Source: Phaeoceros laevis (taxonomy: Eukaryota > Anthocerotophyta > Anthocerotopsida > Notothyladales). From it: 24,267 nucleotides of DNA. Positions 10,828 to 20,622 of this stretch are shown piece after piece. Where the stretch lies: contig JBNGIQ010006113.1 of NCBI GenBank assembly GCA_049999765.1, positions 1 through 24,267 of the forward strand. The letters are read 5' to 3'. A program made the position numbers and the translations under genes. The notes beneath the pieces were generated by a model. That model searched no databases, was not told the origin of the DNA, and worked only from the letters and a program-made list of their open reading frames with translations. The stretch's first letter is position 1; each line of letters starts with the position of its first letter.

Positions 10828-10859
10828 CGAAATCTCTATTCTGCGAAATCTCTATTCTG
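10828..10859. repeat. Perfect 16-bp tandem duplication
   Basis: CGAAATCTCTATTCTG is present twice head to tail (10828-10843 and 10844-10859) with no mismatch, indicating a recent slippage or insertion-footprint duplication. Confidence 0.9.
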
Positions 10860-10960
10860 CGACGCAAATTAGAGCAAATAAGAGCCACGCGGTGGTCTGT
10901 GAAGAATTAATCACAGCCAGTTTTGTGGCATTAATTTTCATGGCCATGTGAAAACTCTCC

Positions 10961-11099
10961 CATAACCCAAAAGTTAACAACCAACTTGAACCAAGTCTTG
11001 GGGTTTACGGCAGTGCCAAGTTGCTGCCAACCCAAATTTTCACATAACCCCTACCCACATCCAAGTTTAGGGGGGTTTGGGCAGTGCCAAATTGCCAAT
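10961..11099. repeat. Diverged tandem repeat of about 60-70 bp, two copies
   Basis: Unit 1 (10961-11030) and unit 2 (11043-11099) share CATAACCC at the start, CCAAGT in the middle, and GGGTTT, GCAGTGCCAA and TTGC at the end. The copies differ by small indels and substitutions. The repeat marks the left margin of the AT-rich block that holds the RING-OTU gene. Confidence 0.6.
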
Positions 11100-12117
11100 A
11101 GAGGCGGGTGAAATGCGATAGGTGACGCATGAGCTATAGTGGAACAGGTAAAGAAAATGAGGGGACCTGTGGGTGAGTGTGATGTTATTACCACACCATG
11201 CGAGAGCCGTCCTTGCGGATTAGTGAGTCTAGTTACCTTGTGGAAAATTGCTGGGTGGTCATATCAAGTAGGAGCACTATATTTCAAGAAAAGCTACTCC
11301 ACTCCGATGTTTTCATGTATATTGCATATTTAGGGTAGGAATGAAGCCTTTGAAGGCCTCATTTACAGCCATGTTTGTGAGGATATTGTTCTTGGAATAG
11401 TACCTTCCTACTTGGAGAAGAGAAATCGAATGAAATCAAGTTTTGCACCTTCATTATGGTTAAGAAAATTCCATATGAGACCATGGGGTGACCAACTAAT
11501 AAGCCTCTCATAATATGTCAATGTCATTGGATGAGGATTTAGTTACGGTCTATTCCACCTCCTATGAAGCACCTATGTATCATATGGAAATTGAAGGTCT
11601 GAAATTGAAGAATAAGAGCTCTACTATGCCTCAAAACAATGAAGCCATTCACCTACTCCTTGACTCTGGCTTAAGCATCTGGACTTTGTTTTGAAATTTA
11701 AAGAATAGAGCATCTAAAAGATTTTAAAGATAGTTTGCTTGCATTCTTTTATTAATGTTTCTCTTTTCATTTCCGTTCTCCATAGTTGATCATTCTTTTC
11801 TTACAAAGGCCATAATAAAAATTTGTAGGCAGCTCAGTACATTCAAATCTTTAAGTTTTCTTGTTGATTTGGTGGATGATGACAACAATTTCAAGAATCA
11901 AATTCAAAAAAGCAAAAGTCTTTCTCCAAAAGAAGCATAATGTAAGAATCTTAGAGCACAACATATATACAGATTAAATATAATCAAATAAAAAGCACAA
12001 ATTGATATGTTATACACATTGTTTTTTTTCCCTTTGTTGCCATGTGACTTGGGCTTCAAGAATGTATTGAAGTCCTTCCTTCACATACATAACCATTGGA
12101 AATTATGTAATTTCTAC
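11100..12117. other. AT-rich non-coding stretch
   Basis: This stretch is clearly more AT-rich than the genes to its left. The only open frames are short (64 codons at 11139-11333, 61 codons at 11755-11940) and show no recognisable motif. It forms the left half of the AT-rich block around the RING-OTU gene. Confidence 0.5.
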
Positions 12118-12124
12118 TATAAAA
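12118..12124 (+). promoter_or_regulatory. TATA box candidate of the RING-OTU gene
   Basis: TATAAAA lies 38 bases upstream of the ATG at 12156. If used, transcription would start only a few bases before the start codon, giving a very short 5' leader. In such AT-rich DNA the match may be chance. Confidence 0.35.
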
Positions 12125-12155
12125 TTGATACAAAAAATATTCAAAGAGTAGTATA

Positions 12156-13331
12156 ATGGGAAAGAAAAATAAATTTCATAAACTGGACCTATATAATCTC
12201 CCTCAGGCTACTCACAGTCCAGCCACCTATCAACCTCAAGCTACTCATAGTCCAGCCACCTATCAAACAACAATTCACCGTCAAGCTACCAATCAAAGAC
12301 CAACAGAGAGGTGTGAAATTTGCAAAAGTGCAATTTCTCCTATAAACTATGCGGAAGGAAGTGTTTTACAAAATCTACCACGCTGTCCTCACATTTTTCA
12401 CTTTGACTGTGTACTGAAATGGGTGGAAACCACTAAATTGGGAACATGTCCTCTATGTAGAGAAGACTTAGGAATTCTAAGTAATCCTTCTCCTTCGCCA
12501 CAACCTACTGAGTCAGCATCTTTCATTCCAGAAATCACTACTATAAATGAAAATGTGAGTGAACCATTCCCGGAAATTCCTCCAGATTCCTTAGAAGTAG
12601 ACAATGAATTGGACAAGGTTCTTTACAAAAAGGACGCAATCGTTCAGGTGATAGGTGATGGGCGATGCTTATTCCGCGCCATTGTGCTGGAAATTGTGGG
12701 GGAGCCAGGGTTACTATCCAGGGATGAAGAGAGGGAGTACGCAGACAATTTGCGACAACAGTGCGCAGATGAAATTTTGAGAGATCGTGACAGGTGGTTT
12801 GATTTAGCTGTGGAAGCTCCCAATATGCATGCATATGTAGCCAAAGTCCGGGAGGTTAATTTCTGGGGTGGGGAGAGAGAGGTAGCCACAATGTCAAGAA
12901 TGTTGAGACAACCAATAAAAGTCTACGTAGATGTGCCAGATAACAATAGATACATTTTTGTCCAATACTTCTACGGGGAATATGAAGAGTATAGAAATGT
13001 ACAACCAATACGGATTCATTACAATGGGGCTAACCATTACAACCAAGTTGTCATTCCATCTCCATCTATGAGAGTACAAAGATCATATGACCAAGAATAT
13101 CCAAAAGTCGTGCCAGCCCGTATAGTACAAAGACCATATGACCAAAGACCATATGATGAAGAATTTCCCCAAGGAGGTCTGTCTAAAAGATCTAAGCTCG
13201 ACAATACAGAGGATCAAGAGGACAACACACCTGTAGATTTAGATCTAAGTCATACCTCAATCATCCCCCCATCAACAAGCCGACCTGCAATGAACTATGC
13301 TAGCACATTAAGGCGACATGGGGGCCTATGA
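12156..13331 (+). CDS. RING-H2 finger plus OTU cysteine-protease fusion protein
   Basis: One uninterrupted 391-codon frame. Residues 15-37 contain two copies of PQATHSPATYQ. Residues 53-101 form a complete C3H2C3 RING-H2 finger (C53, C56, C77, H79, H82, C85, C98, C101), the signature of E3 ubiquitin ligases. A Pro/Ser-rich linker (102-150) follows. Residues about 160-300 match the OTU family of deubiquitinases: VIGDGRCLFRAI with D168 and nucleophile C171, NFWGGEREVATMSRML at about 235-250, and a C-terminal NHYNQVV with catalytic H294. The tail repeats VQR-YDQ words and ends in an acidic, Thr/Ser-rich stretch. All expected zinc ligands and catalytic residues are present, so both activities are predicted, though not shown. 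The gene has no introns and lies in AT-rich DNA with AT-biased codons, unlike its neighbours. OTU domains are known in some Helitron-type transposons and large DNA viruses; the origin here is inference. Confidence 0.88.
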   Translation: MGKKNKFHKLDLYNLPQATHSPATYQPQATHSPATYQTTIHRQATNQRPTERCEICKSAISPINYAEGSVLQNLPRCPHIFHFDCVLKWVETTKLGTCPLCREDLGILSNPSPSPQPTESASFIPEITTINENVSEPFPEIPPDSLEVDNELDKVLYKKDAIVQVIGDGRCLFRAIVLEIVGEPGLLSRDEEREYADNLRQQCADEILRDRDRWFDLAVEAPNMHAYVAKVREVNFWGGEREVATMSRMLRQPIKVYVDVPDNNRYIFVQYFYGEYEEYRNVQPIRIHYNGANHYNQVVIPSPSMRVQRSYDQEYPKVVPARIVQRPYDQRPYDEEFPQGGLSKRSKLDNTEDQEDNTPVDLDLSHTSIIPPSTSRPAMNYASTLRRHGGL

Positions 13332-13930
13332 GCAACTCCACACTTCTTCCAATGGGCCTACTATGTCTGGAAAACTAGGAAAATTATAATATTCTCGAGG
13401 CTGATCACAATTTATATTGCATGCGTGGTACCAAACCAAGATAAAGTGCGACAATTACTTAATATTTTTTCGATGTAGTATATCAAAGATTCAATGAGAA
13501 AACATGGAGCTAGTCAAGTGACTCATCCATGGAGTCCCCAAAATATGGTCTTTTTACAGGCTACTTAGGCTAGAAGGCAATATCATGCATGATACATGGA
13601 TGTTGGTGTTGCCTATATCATACAATTTTATGTAGACTTAGCGAGGATAAATTTATCTTCCAAACATGAAGTCTACTTGCAAACATGAACCCATGTCCAT
13701 ATGTGCATGGTATTTTGATGAGGGCTAGTCTAATTTGGTAAACTTCTAAAGACAAAGTGAGGATGAAAATTGGACATCATCTTCACTAGGATATGACAAC
13801 CTTTGTCGAAGGGAGAACCATGAATTAGAGGTCTTGTGACATGACGTGTTGTTGGTGAGCTTACCTTTACATACCCTAAACCTACTTTACATGATGAGCG
13901 TACCTTTTCCTAAGCTTCTTGTTAGTATAA
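13332..13930. other. AT-rich non-coding stretch, right flank of the RING-OTU gene
   Basis: No coding frame of note. Short words such as AAACATGAA and GTCTAC recur around 13630-13690. I looked for an inverted copy of the 10961-11099 repeat here and found none. The block ends abruptly near 13930, where GC-rich DNA begins. Confidence 0.5.
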
Positions 13931-15480
13931 TGGGAGCTTTAGGTTACCGGAAACGCCTCGTGGAAACGGCGCCGGCAAGTGTTGCTGACTGTGCCACCAC
14001 TGCGCACTGATGAATGGGTGTGCGCCCGCCGTTAGCGCGCTGTTTACTAATAAAAGGGAGGGATGGACGGTGTCAGAGTCCAAGACTCACGGCAAGAGGC
14101 TTGTCGTTTGCGTCGTGATAGGCCCTTGATGAGGGCGACTGGCGAGGGTGGGGGGAGGGGTGAAGACAGCGGGGCAGCTGCGGTCCCGTCTCTTTTTTCT
14201 CCCACTTTTGGTGGGATCACGCTCGGAGCTTCTTTATCACTCGCTCACCTCGCTAGCCTCGCCTCGCACATTCATTGCACATTCTTTCTTTCCCCACGAG
14301 GCGCGGCAGCTAGCGCGACCTGCGCCGCTCTTGTTGCTGCAGCGCACTTGTAAGCAGACGCACTGCTCACCTCTTTGTTGCTGCGCTAGCGTGCTGCTCT
14401 CGGGAGCCCTTGCGTGCCGGCCGGCTCGCCCGGGCCTGCTTGCGCCGTGGGCCAGCCATGGCGGAAGGAGGGAGCTTGCGCGGGCGGATCCGGAGGAAGG
14501 GGGAAGAGCCGGGGCGGGCTAGCGCTGCGCGGGTCCCGATCCGGGCGTCATCCTTCCACGACGTGCTTGAGTGCCCTGCGGCTGTTTGCGCGCGATGCCT
14601 GGCTTGCCTCTGCCTTCTTAAGGCCTAGGCGGAGGGCTCCTATCTCAAGGCGCGGGCAGGGGCGGAAGAATCATGGCTATGGCCTGCAAGAGCTAGCCCC
14701 GGCGGCGCGAGCGCATGGACTCTGCTGCACGCAAGCAAGCAAGCACGGATCTGCAGGTGCTGCTCTCGGTTTTGCCCTCTTCTGCTGTCTGGATGGCTAC
14801 AGGCAGCGCTAAGGTTAGCCCTTTCTTTGTGGCCAAGTTTGCTCCTTCCCGGCCGTGTGAGTCTGCTTCTTGGTCTGTCAAGATTCTTTCTTGGTGCGGG
14901 CCTGTGCAATTGTGCCGCATTGCATCGCATTGCGTGGAGGGAGGCCTGGCGCTGGACAAGGTACCGGTGTGGATCCTGGGCGGATGTGGTTCTGGTTTAA
15001 CTGCGGATCCGGAACGGTCACGAGTAGCTCTTTGTATCCCTGAGCTCAAGGTTAACGTTCAAGATTGTGACGAATGTCCGGAGCTCGCGATCGAGTCTGT
15101 TTCTTGGCGGATGTCTTCGTGATTCGTTTCCTCTCTCTTTCCGCTTTGTAGAGAATCATGTGACTTGCAGTCCGGTGTTCTTGTGGTCGGTCTTGTCCTC
15201 GCTGTGTGCCAGATCTTGAAGCCGGGCTTTTCTTTATGGCTGATCCATCTCGTGCTTTTCTTTCTCTCCTGCAGGTTTATCTATCGTGGATGCGTTTTGA
15301 ACACCTTTGAGATGCATGTTCGGCTTGTGTTTTTTAGCATGCGTGCTTGCTGTTTGAAGGGCGCACTGCACTGCGGTAGGTGACGATGAGAGAGAGCACG
15401 TCCGAAGGCCCTTGTGCAAGAAGCATAAGTGCGCACGCGCGTGCTCTCTCCCGTTGTCACCATCTTCATTTACTTTAATT
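13931..15480. other. GC-rich segment, possible promoter/leader, no certain gene
   Basis: Composition changes sharply at about 13930 to GC-rich sequence with many CpG steps. Several plus-strand frames are open by composition (for example 14063-14353 and 14715-15122, the latter 135 codons from an ATG), but none shows a recognisable domain. A pyrimidine-rich run ending CTCCTGCAG near 15265-15275 resembles a splice acceptor. A 5' UTR with introns of an unidentified plus-strand transcript, or part of a retroelement LTR, are both possible. Confidence 0.35.
14048..14057 (+). promoter_or_regulatory. TATA-like box in the GC-rich segment
   Basis: TAATAAAAGG stands out as an AT island in otherwise GC-rich DNA, about the right distance upstream of an initiator to act as a plus-strand TATA box. 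No downstream gene could be identified to support it. Confidence 0.3.
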
Positions 15481-17191
15481 TGGGGTTTTCTGCTTTTATT
15501 CTTTTTTCTTTTGATAGCTACATACAGGTGCTCTGCTTAATCTTGTGCTACCCCGACCCCGAGGGCCTGCCAGCAATATCCACATGTTAGCTTCCGCAGT
15601 CTGTGGTGTGCTGTAACACGCACGTGCTCATCGGAGTTCGCCATTGCTGCCCAGACTACTGTTTGGGAGCTGCATAGAAAAGCTCCGATGAGGAGTGTTT
15701 TGCTTGTAAGTTTTAATCAGTCAGGACCACCTATAGGTAAGAGATGGAGGCACCCTGAAGTCCGCATCACAATTCCAGGGAGTAAACAGTCAGTGTGTGC
15801 ATGTGAGTGGTTAGACCAGTTGCCAGGCAATTTTTTTTCAGCAGCAGGAAACCATCGCAATATGGACTAGCATATTAGGAAGTCTGGTAGTATAATCTTG
15901 TAGACTACAGTGACTTGTGAGCTCGCCCTAGGCCTGGGCTCCTCGTTTTTGTTCGTTGTGGCCATGGATCTGTTATCAGCCCTCCCAATGGCTCCCATGT
16001 GGTGCGTACATTCTTGTTCCACTGGCAGGCGGTGAAGCAGCAGCTACTAGAAATCGATGCAGATTGCAACGTTGGTGTCTTAAAACTGTGTAACCAACCA
16101 TGTTCAATGATCAGGAAAGCCCTGCTGGGACTTCTTCAGAAAGACTTAGTCGCTTCGGTGCGTTCTCATCTCCGAACGTCGTCTGTCCATGTTCTACCGA
16201 TCGCCTCCTGTTGAAATCTGATTGTGTACAAACAAATGACTGCGAGTTGTGCCCAGCTTGTCAATGCAATTTAGTGGCGCACGACGCCGGATGCAGGTAG
16301 TCATGGGAAGCCCGTTTGCAGAAAGCTTCTTGCACTGCCCTGCCGGAAACTGATGAATGGTGCAGCAGCACAACTTCCACCAGGCAGTCAGCGAGAGTAA
16401 GCTACTATACTACACGTGAAGTTCTCACGTGCAGACAGAAAACACAAGAGACCACCGTCCATGGACAGGCACTTTCTTGTATCAACCAGCTGCCGCAGAC
16501 AGGAGGGACCACATGGACCCTGTGCCTGTGCATCTGCTCATTGACGTATAGCGCAAGCTGTTGCCTGGTCGACCTGTTTCGTGGCTGGAAGTTGAAGTAG
16601 TGGAGGTCATAAATGATGAAAGGCAGGCAGGCACGAGAGGGCAGACCTCGGCGCCTCTTCAGTACTTACAGCCAGGCCAGTGGCCACTTTCCGCCAAGCT
16701 ACTGGATCCCTAGACCTGCACCGGTCATGATTCACGAGCATGTTCTGCAAGGCCCTGTCGCCCTGAACTTTTTAACAATGTCCACCCACTAGCACAGACG
16801 TGGTTAGATTTGTTAGCGCTCGATCCAGAGCTGGTTGCACTCCACCTAACTTGGGGAGTCATTCTGCTGACAAGTGGCTGTGCCATAGCCATAATGGAAC
16901 AAACAGCTGTGCAATGGTGGATGGAAAGACGAGAAGGTGGTGTCTAGGTCTTTGAAGTGAGCTCCAAGACCCCTGGAAAGACACAGGCCCTGACTGATGC
17001 TAATCACCGCCAAGGTTACAGGACCTCGAGTTGGAGGATCTGTACATGTGCGAGTCATGAGAAAACAACAGCAGCGTCAGTGCTTGACGGGGGGCCCACA
17101 CCAACACCTACTCACACACGCATTTACAGTTTGACCGTGCTCCTTCAACCAGAGACGTGACCTGAGAGGCACGGTGACATTCATTTTTCGA
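15481..17191. other. Intergenic, no gene seen
   Basis: This 1.7-kb stretch has only short open frames on the plus strand (60-94 codons) without recognisable motifs. The right end would hold the 3' UTR of the leftward PPR gene. Confidence 0.5.
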
Positions 17192-19954
17192 TCACCAGGA
17201 AGGATTATGCAGCACGTATCCTTCCTCCTTCAATCTTACAAACAGGTCTTGCAACTGGGCACGCAGAACTTGGCTTTCAGGATGCTCTACATCGTCTGCG
17301 GAAAACGAGTGCACAGCCCCATCCATGTTAGTCCAACTGCTCTGCCCGGGTGGTTTCCATGCTCCTGTTTTCACTCTCAAAGCCTGGATGTTCCTTGAGT
17401 CATCCCACCTGTGAGCAGATGCATATATGTTTGCCATCAATACGTAGACTGCCGCAGAATTTTCATCCAACCTCACCGTAGACTCAAATGCCTGCCTTCC
17501 AAGCTCTACATTGCACCACTTCTGGCAAGCACACATTAGAGTTTGCCAAACAGCACCATCAGGCCGGAAAGGCATCGACTTCACTACTGCCATTGCCTTG
17601 TCCACTTGCCCGGCGCGGCCAAGGAGATCAACCAGGCAAGTGTAGTGGTCAATGGTCGGAGTGATACCGAAGTCTAAGCTCATAGCCTCAAAGTATCTGC
17701 ACCCCACGTCCACCAGACCAACGTGACTGCATACAGAGAGTACGCTGAGAAATGTGATGCCATCTGGATGTATGCAATATCGACTCATCATCCGCAGCAA
17801 TCCAAACACTACTTTGCTCTCACCTTGGTGGGCATATCCTGCAATCAGTGCATTCCAGGTTGCAACGTCTTTCACAGGCATTGCATCAAAAACCAGTTGT
17901 GCATGTTCCATGCTCCCACATTTACTGTACATGTCGACCAGAGCAGTTTGCACATACAAACCACTGGTGACAAGACCGAGCATTAGTATCTCAGCATGAA
18001 TTTCCATCCCCATCCTGAGTCCTGTCACTATACTGCAGGCCTTCAGTGCAGCAACAAATGTTCGGTCAGTGGGCAGTGTACCTTCCTGTTTCATCCGTCT
18101 GTAGAGTTGCAAAGCCTCGTCACCCTTGTCACTCTGGGAATGTCCCAGTATCATGGTATTCCAGGAAACCACAGTACGTTGAGGCATCTTTTCAAAGACA
18201 CACCTAGCATCCTCTAGGCTCCCGCATTTGGCATATACATCCACCAGCATGGTGCCCACAAAGACATTCAACTCCAACCCTACGTTGGCAACATCCGTGT
18301 GGATGGCCTTAACCAGCTCAAGACAATGTTTCTGGACAGACACCCCAACGGCTCTACGCCCTTGTTCTGTTGCAACCAGGCTACTGCAAGCCTTGAGTGC
18401 TCCAACAAATGCCCGGTCATCTGGTACCACACCTTCCTGTTGCATCTGCCTGTACAACTGCAAAGCCAACTCACCCTCTGCCATCTGCGCATACCCCAAT
18501 ATCATGGCAGTCCATGAGACCACGTCGTGACAAGGCATCTTCTCGAAGACCTGCCGAGCATCCAACATACTGCCACATTTGGCATACACATCCACGAGCA
18601 AGTTCTGCAGAGATAAGGTCAGCTCACACCCACATTTCTGTATCTGTGAGTGGATTGCTCGGACCCGGTCAAGGCACTGTTTCTTCACCTGTTCCGCAGT
18701 GGCTTCATTCCCCTCTTCAATCGTGGTCAGGATACTGCAGGCCCTCAGTGCACTAAAAAATGTTCGTCCATCTGGTAGAACCCTTTCTTCTTGCATGCGA
18801 GTGTATAACTCCAAGGCCTCATCGGCATCTTCCACCTTGATGTATCCCATGATCATGGTATTCCAGCAAAGCACATCACGATGAACCATCTTCTGGAAGA
18901 TAAACCTAGCTTCCGCCAGTCTTTCACATTTCACGTATACATCGATCAGCATGTTCCCTACCAACCTGTCCAACTCAGACCCACTCTGTACCACGTGTAA
19001 GTAGATAGATCTGGCTTGGTCCATGCATCGTCCTCTTAGCAGCATAGAATCAGTTTCGCTATCCCCCTGCTCAACTGCAGCCAGGGTGCTGCAAGCCTTT
19101 AGCACACCAAGAAATGTTTGGTTATTGGGAACTACACCTTCCTGTTGCATCTGCAGATACAACTGCAAGGCCAATTCCCCCTCTCCCTTTTGGGCATACC
19201 CAAATATCATAGCAGTCCACGACACCACATTCCGATGCGACATCCCTTCAAAGACATTCCTAGCATCAACCAGGCTACCACATTTTGCGTACACATCGAC
19301 CAACATAGTTCCGACAAATATGACAGACATGAATCTGCTCCTGTGTATATGTGAGTGGATAGCTCTAACCTGCATGAGGCATCGTTTTTTCACAAGCATC
19401 CCACCTGCCTCACTCCAATCTTCAACGACTGTTAGGCTACTGCAAGCCTTCAGTGCACCGACAAATGTCCTGTCATTGGGTACTACACCTTCCTCTTGCA
19501 TCCGAGCATACAATTGCAAAGCTTCTTCACCCTCTCCCAACCTGGCGTACCCCAAGATCATGGCATTCCACGAGACCACATTACGATGATGCATTGTATC
19601 AAAGACATGCCTGGCGTCCAGGAGCTGCCCACATTTTGCGTAAAGGTTCACCAGCATAGTCCCAACGAATCCATCCACCTCGGACTCATTTCTGATCAAT
19701 TCAGCATGAACTTGCTTGGCGCGTTCCAATTCCTGCAGGCTGGTGCATGCCTTTAATACAGCCACAGGATTTGATTCAACTCCACCACTCTCTTGCCTTT
19801 CCTGAAGCATTGTGAGAGCCCGCCTAAATTGACAACACTTGTTATCTTGGGAGATTAGGTCAGTCCAGGAAAACCGACCCGTTCGAGGTGATGTTACATT
19901 CGCAGAATTCCTAATTTTGCAATCACCGTGCCCCATTCTGCACCAACCTTGCAT
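17192..19954 (-). CDS. PLS-class pentatricopeptide repeat protein with E-type C-terminus
   Basis: PPR proteins of this class bind single-stranded RNA in chloroplasts or mitochondria, mostly to direct C-to-U editing. The 920-codon frame has no intron and starts at the ATG at 19954. A short Arg/Ser-containing N-terminus could be an organelle presequence. Six PLS modules follow, each with a 'VG.MLVDVYAKCG...DAR.VFE.M' S/P unit, a 'VVSW.AMILGYA...EALQLY..MQ.EG' unit and a 'VVPD.RTFVGALKACS' unit. The first four modules are about 117 residues, because the L motif carries an insert of about 16 residues ending in the pattern K.CL..VRAIH; modules 5 and 6 are of the ordinary size. The C-terminus has E/E+ features (GAVHSFSADDVEHPES, LFVRLKEEGYV) and then stops at HNPSW, so the DYW deaminase domain is absent. 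An editing role would need a DYW partner in trans. The gene could instead act in splicing or RNA stability. Confidence 0.92.
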   Translation of the reverse strand: MQGWCRMGHGDCKIRNSANVTSPRTGRFSWTDLISQDNKCCQFRRALTMLQERQESGGVESNPVAVLKACTSLQELERAKQVHAELIRNESEVDGFVGTMLVNLYAKCGQLLDARHVFDTMHHRNVVSWNAMILGYARLGEGEEALQLYARMQEEGVVPNDRTFVGALKACSSLTVVEDWSEAGGMLVKKRCLMQVRAIHSHIHRSRFMSVIFVGTMLVDVYAKCGSLVDARNVFEGMSHRNVVSWTAMIFGYAQKGEGELALQLYLQMQQEGVVPNNQTFLGVLKACSTLAAVEQGDSETDSMLLRGRCMDQARSIYLHVVQSGSELDRLVGNMLIDVYVKCERLAEARFIFQKMVHRDVLCWNTMIMGYIKVEDADEALELYTRMQEERVLPDGRTFFSALRACSILTTIEEGNEATAEQVKKQCLDRVRAIHSQIQKCGCELTLSLQNLLVDVYAKCGSMLDARQVFEKMPCHDVVSWTAMILGYAQMAEGELALQLYRQMQQEGVVPDDRAFVGALKACSSLVATEQGRRAVGVSVQKHCLELVKAIHTDVANVGLELNVFVGTMLVDVYAKCGSLEDARCVFEKMPQRTVVSWNTMILGHSQSDKGDEALQLYRRMKQEGTLPTDRTFVAALKACSIVTGLRMGMEIHAEILMLGLVTSGLYVQTALVDMYSKCGSMEHAQLVFDAMPVKDVATWNALIAGYAHQGESKVVFGLLRMMSRYCIHPDGITFLSVLSVCSHVGLVDVGCRYFEAMSLDFGITPTIDHYTCLVDLLGRAGQVDKAMAVVKSMPFRPDGAVWQTLMCACQKWCNVELGRQAFESTVRLDENSAAVYVLMANIYASAHRWDDSRNIQALRVKTGAWKPPGQSSWTNMDGAVHSFSADDVEHPESQVLRAQLQDLFVRLKEEGYVLHNPSW

Positions 19955-20364
19955 GGACGATGCCTCTTTGGTACTCTTATACCTACAATCTCAAGGCTTG
20001 GCAAAGAGGTGATAAGAGATGGAGTCATCCAGTTGTCAGTCCAAACCCTTTAGAAGGGCTGTAAAGGAGAATGACAATGCCACTTTACCAGTCTGGTCCA
20101 TCTTCGAAGTGATCCTATCATCGGCTCTCGGCACTTATTTCATCCCCCTTCTGACAAAAGGCCTACAAGCATAAGTAGGCAGCAGTGGCTTTTAGAGCAA
20201 CTTGGCGAAGTGATGGAGACAAGCCCGCCTCTCGAAGCAAGGCAGACCTGGCATTACTATGAACCACTTTCAACAGGCTTGGTCCCAGCTGTGACATAAA
20301 ACAAGCACTGCTTGGCTTGCATCCGTGCAGGTCTTGTTCGTGTATCGATACGCCCGCTCTCGCC
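19955..20364. other. Intergenic, upstream of the PPR gene
   Basis: This region should contain the leftward promoter of the PPR gene. No motif can be assigned with confidence. Confidence 0.4.
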
Positions 20365-20622
20365 TCAGCCTGTGCATGGAAGAAGACCGACCTTCCTGAA
20401 TTGCTCTGATGAAAGCTCACATAACTCAGTGGCTCTAACCTCTCTGCACAACAAATCAGCCAAATATGCAACCTGTACCTTGTGTCGCCGGTCGTCCTCC
20501 CGCGTTGACGGATTTTCACGGAACTGGCTCCATACTTGTTGTGCCTCCATTGAAACCAACACGGAAATATTGCGTTGGGCTGATTTGCTGCGATGCAGAA
20601 CCTGTACCTTAGCTGCTGCCAT
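20365..20622 (-). CDS. Hypothetical small protein (85 aa), doubtful
   Basis: An ATG at 20622 opens 85 codons with a mixed, charged composition (MAAAKVQVLHRSK, then EDDRRHKVQVAYLADLL and CREVRATELCELS). The frame remains open upstream of the ATG to 20682. No family is recognised. A plus-strand frame of 138 codons (20312-20728) overlaps it, so one or both are chance. It lies between the divergently oriented PPR and G-patch genes, and may simply be promoter or leader DNA. Confidence 0.25.
   Translation of the reverse strand: MAAAKVQVLHRSKSAQRNISVLVSMEAQQVWSQFRENPSTREDDRRHKVQVAYLADLLCREVRATELCELSSEQFRKVGLLPCTG

Noticed and set aside
13990-14040. Possible hammerhead ribozyme (CTGATGA at about 14007)
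   Set aside because: The core needs a stem followed by GAAA and a matching third stem. No GAAA follows in the right place and the flanks do not pair.
14715-15122. 135-codon plus-strand ORF starting with ATG
   Set aside because: Open by virtue of GC-rich composition; no domain or repeat pattern, so not called as a gene.
18228-19589. Long plus-strand ORFs opposite the PPR gene
   Set aside because: They are antisense shadows of the PPR repeats and recur with the module period.
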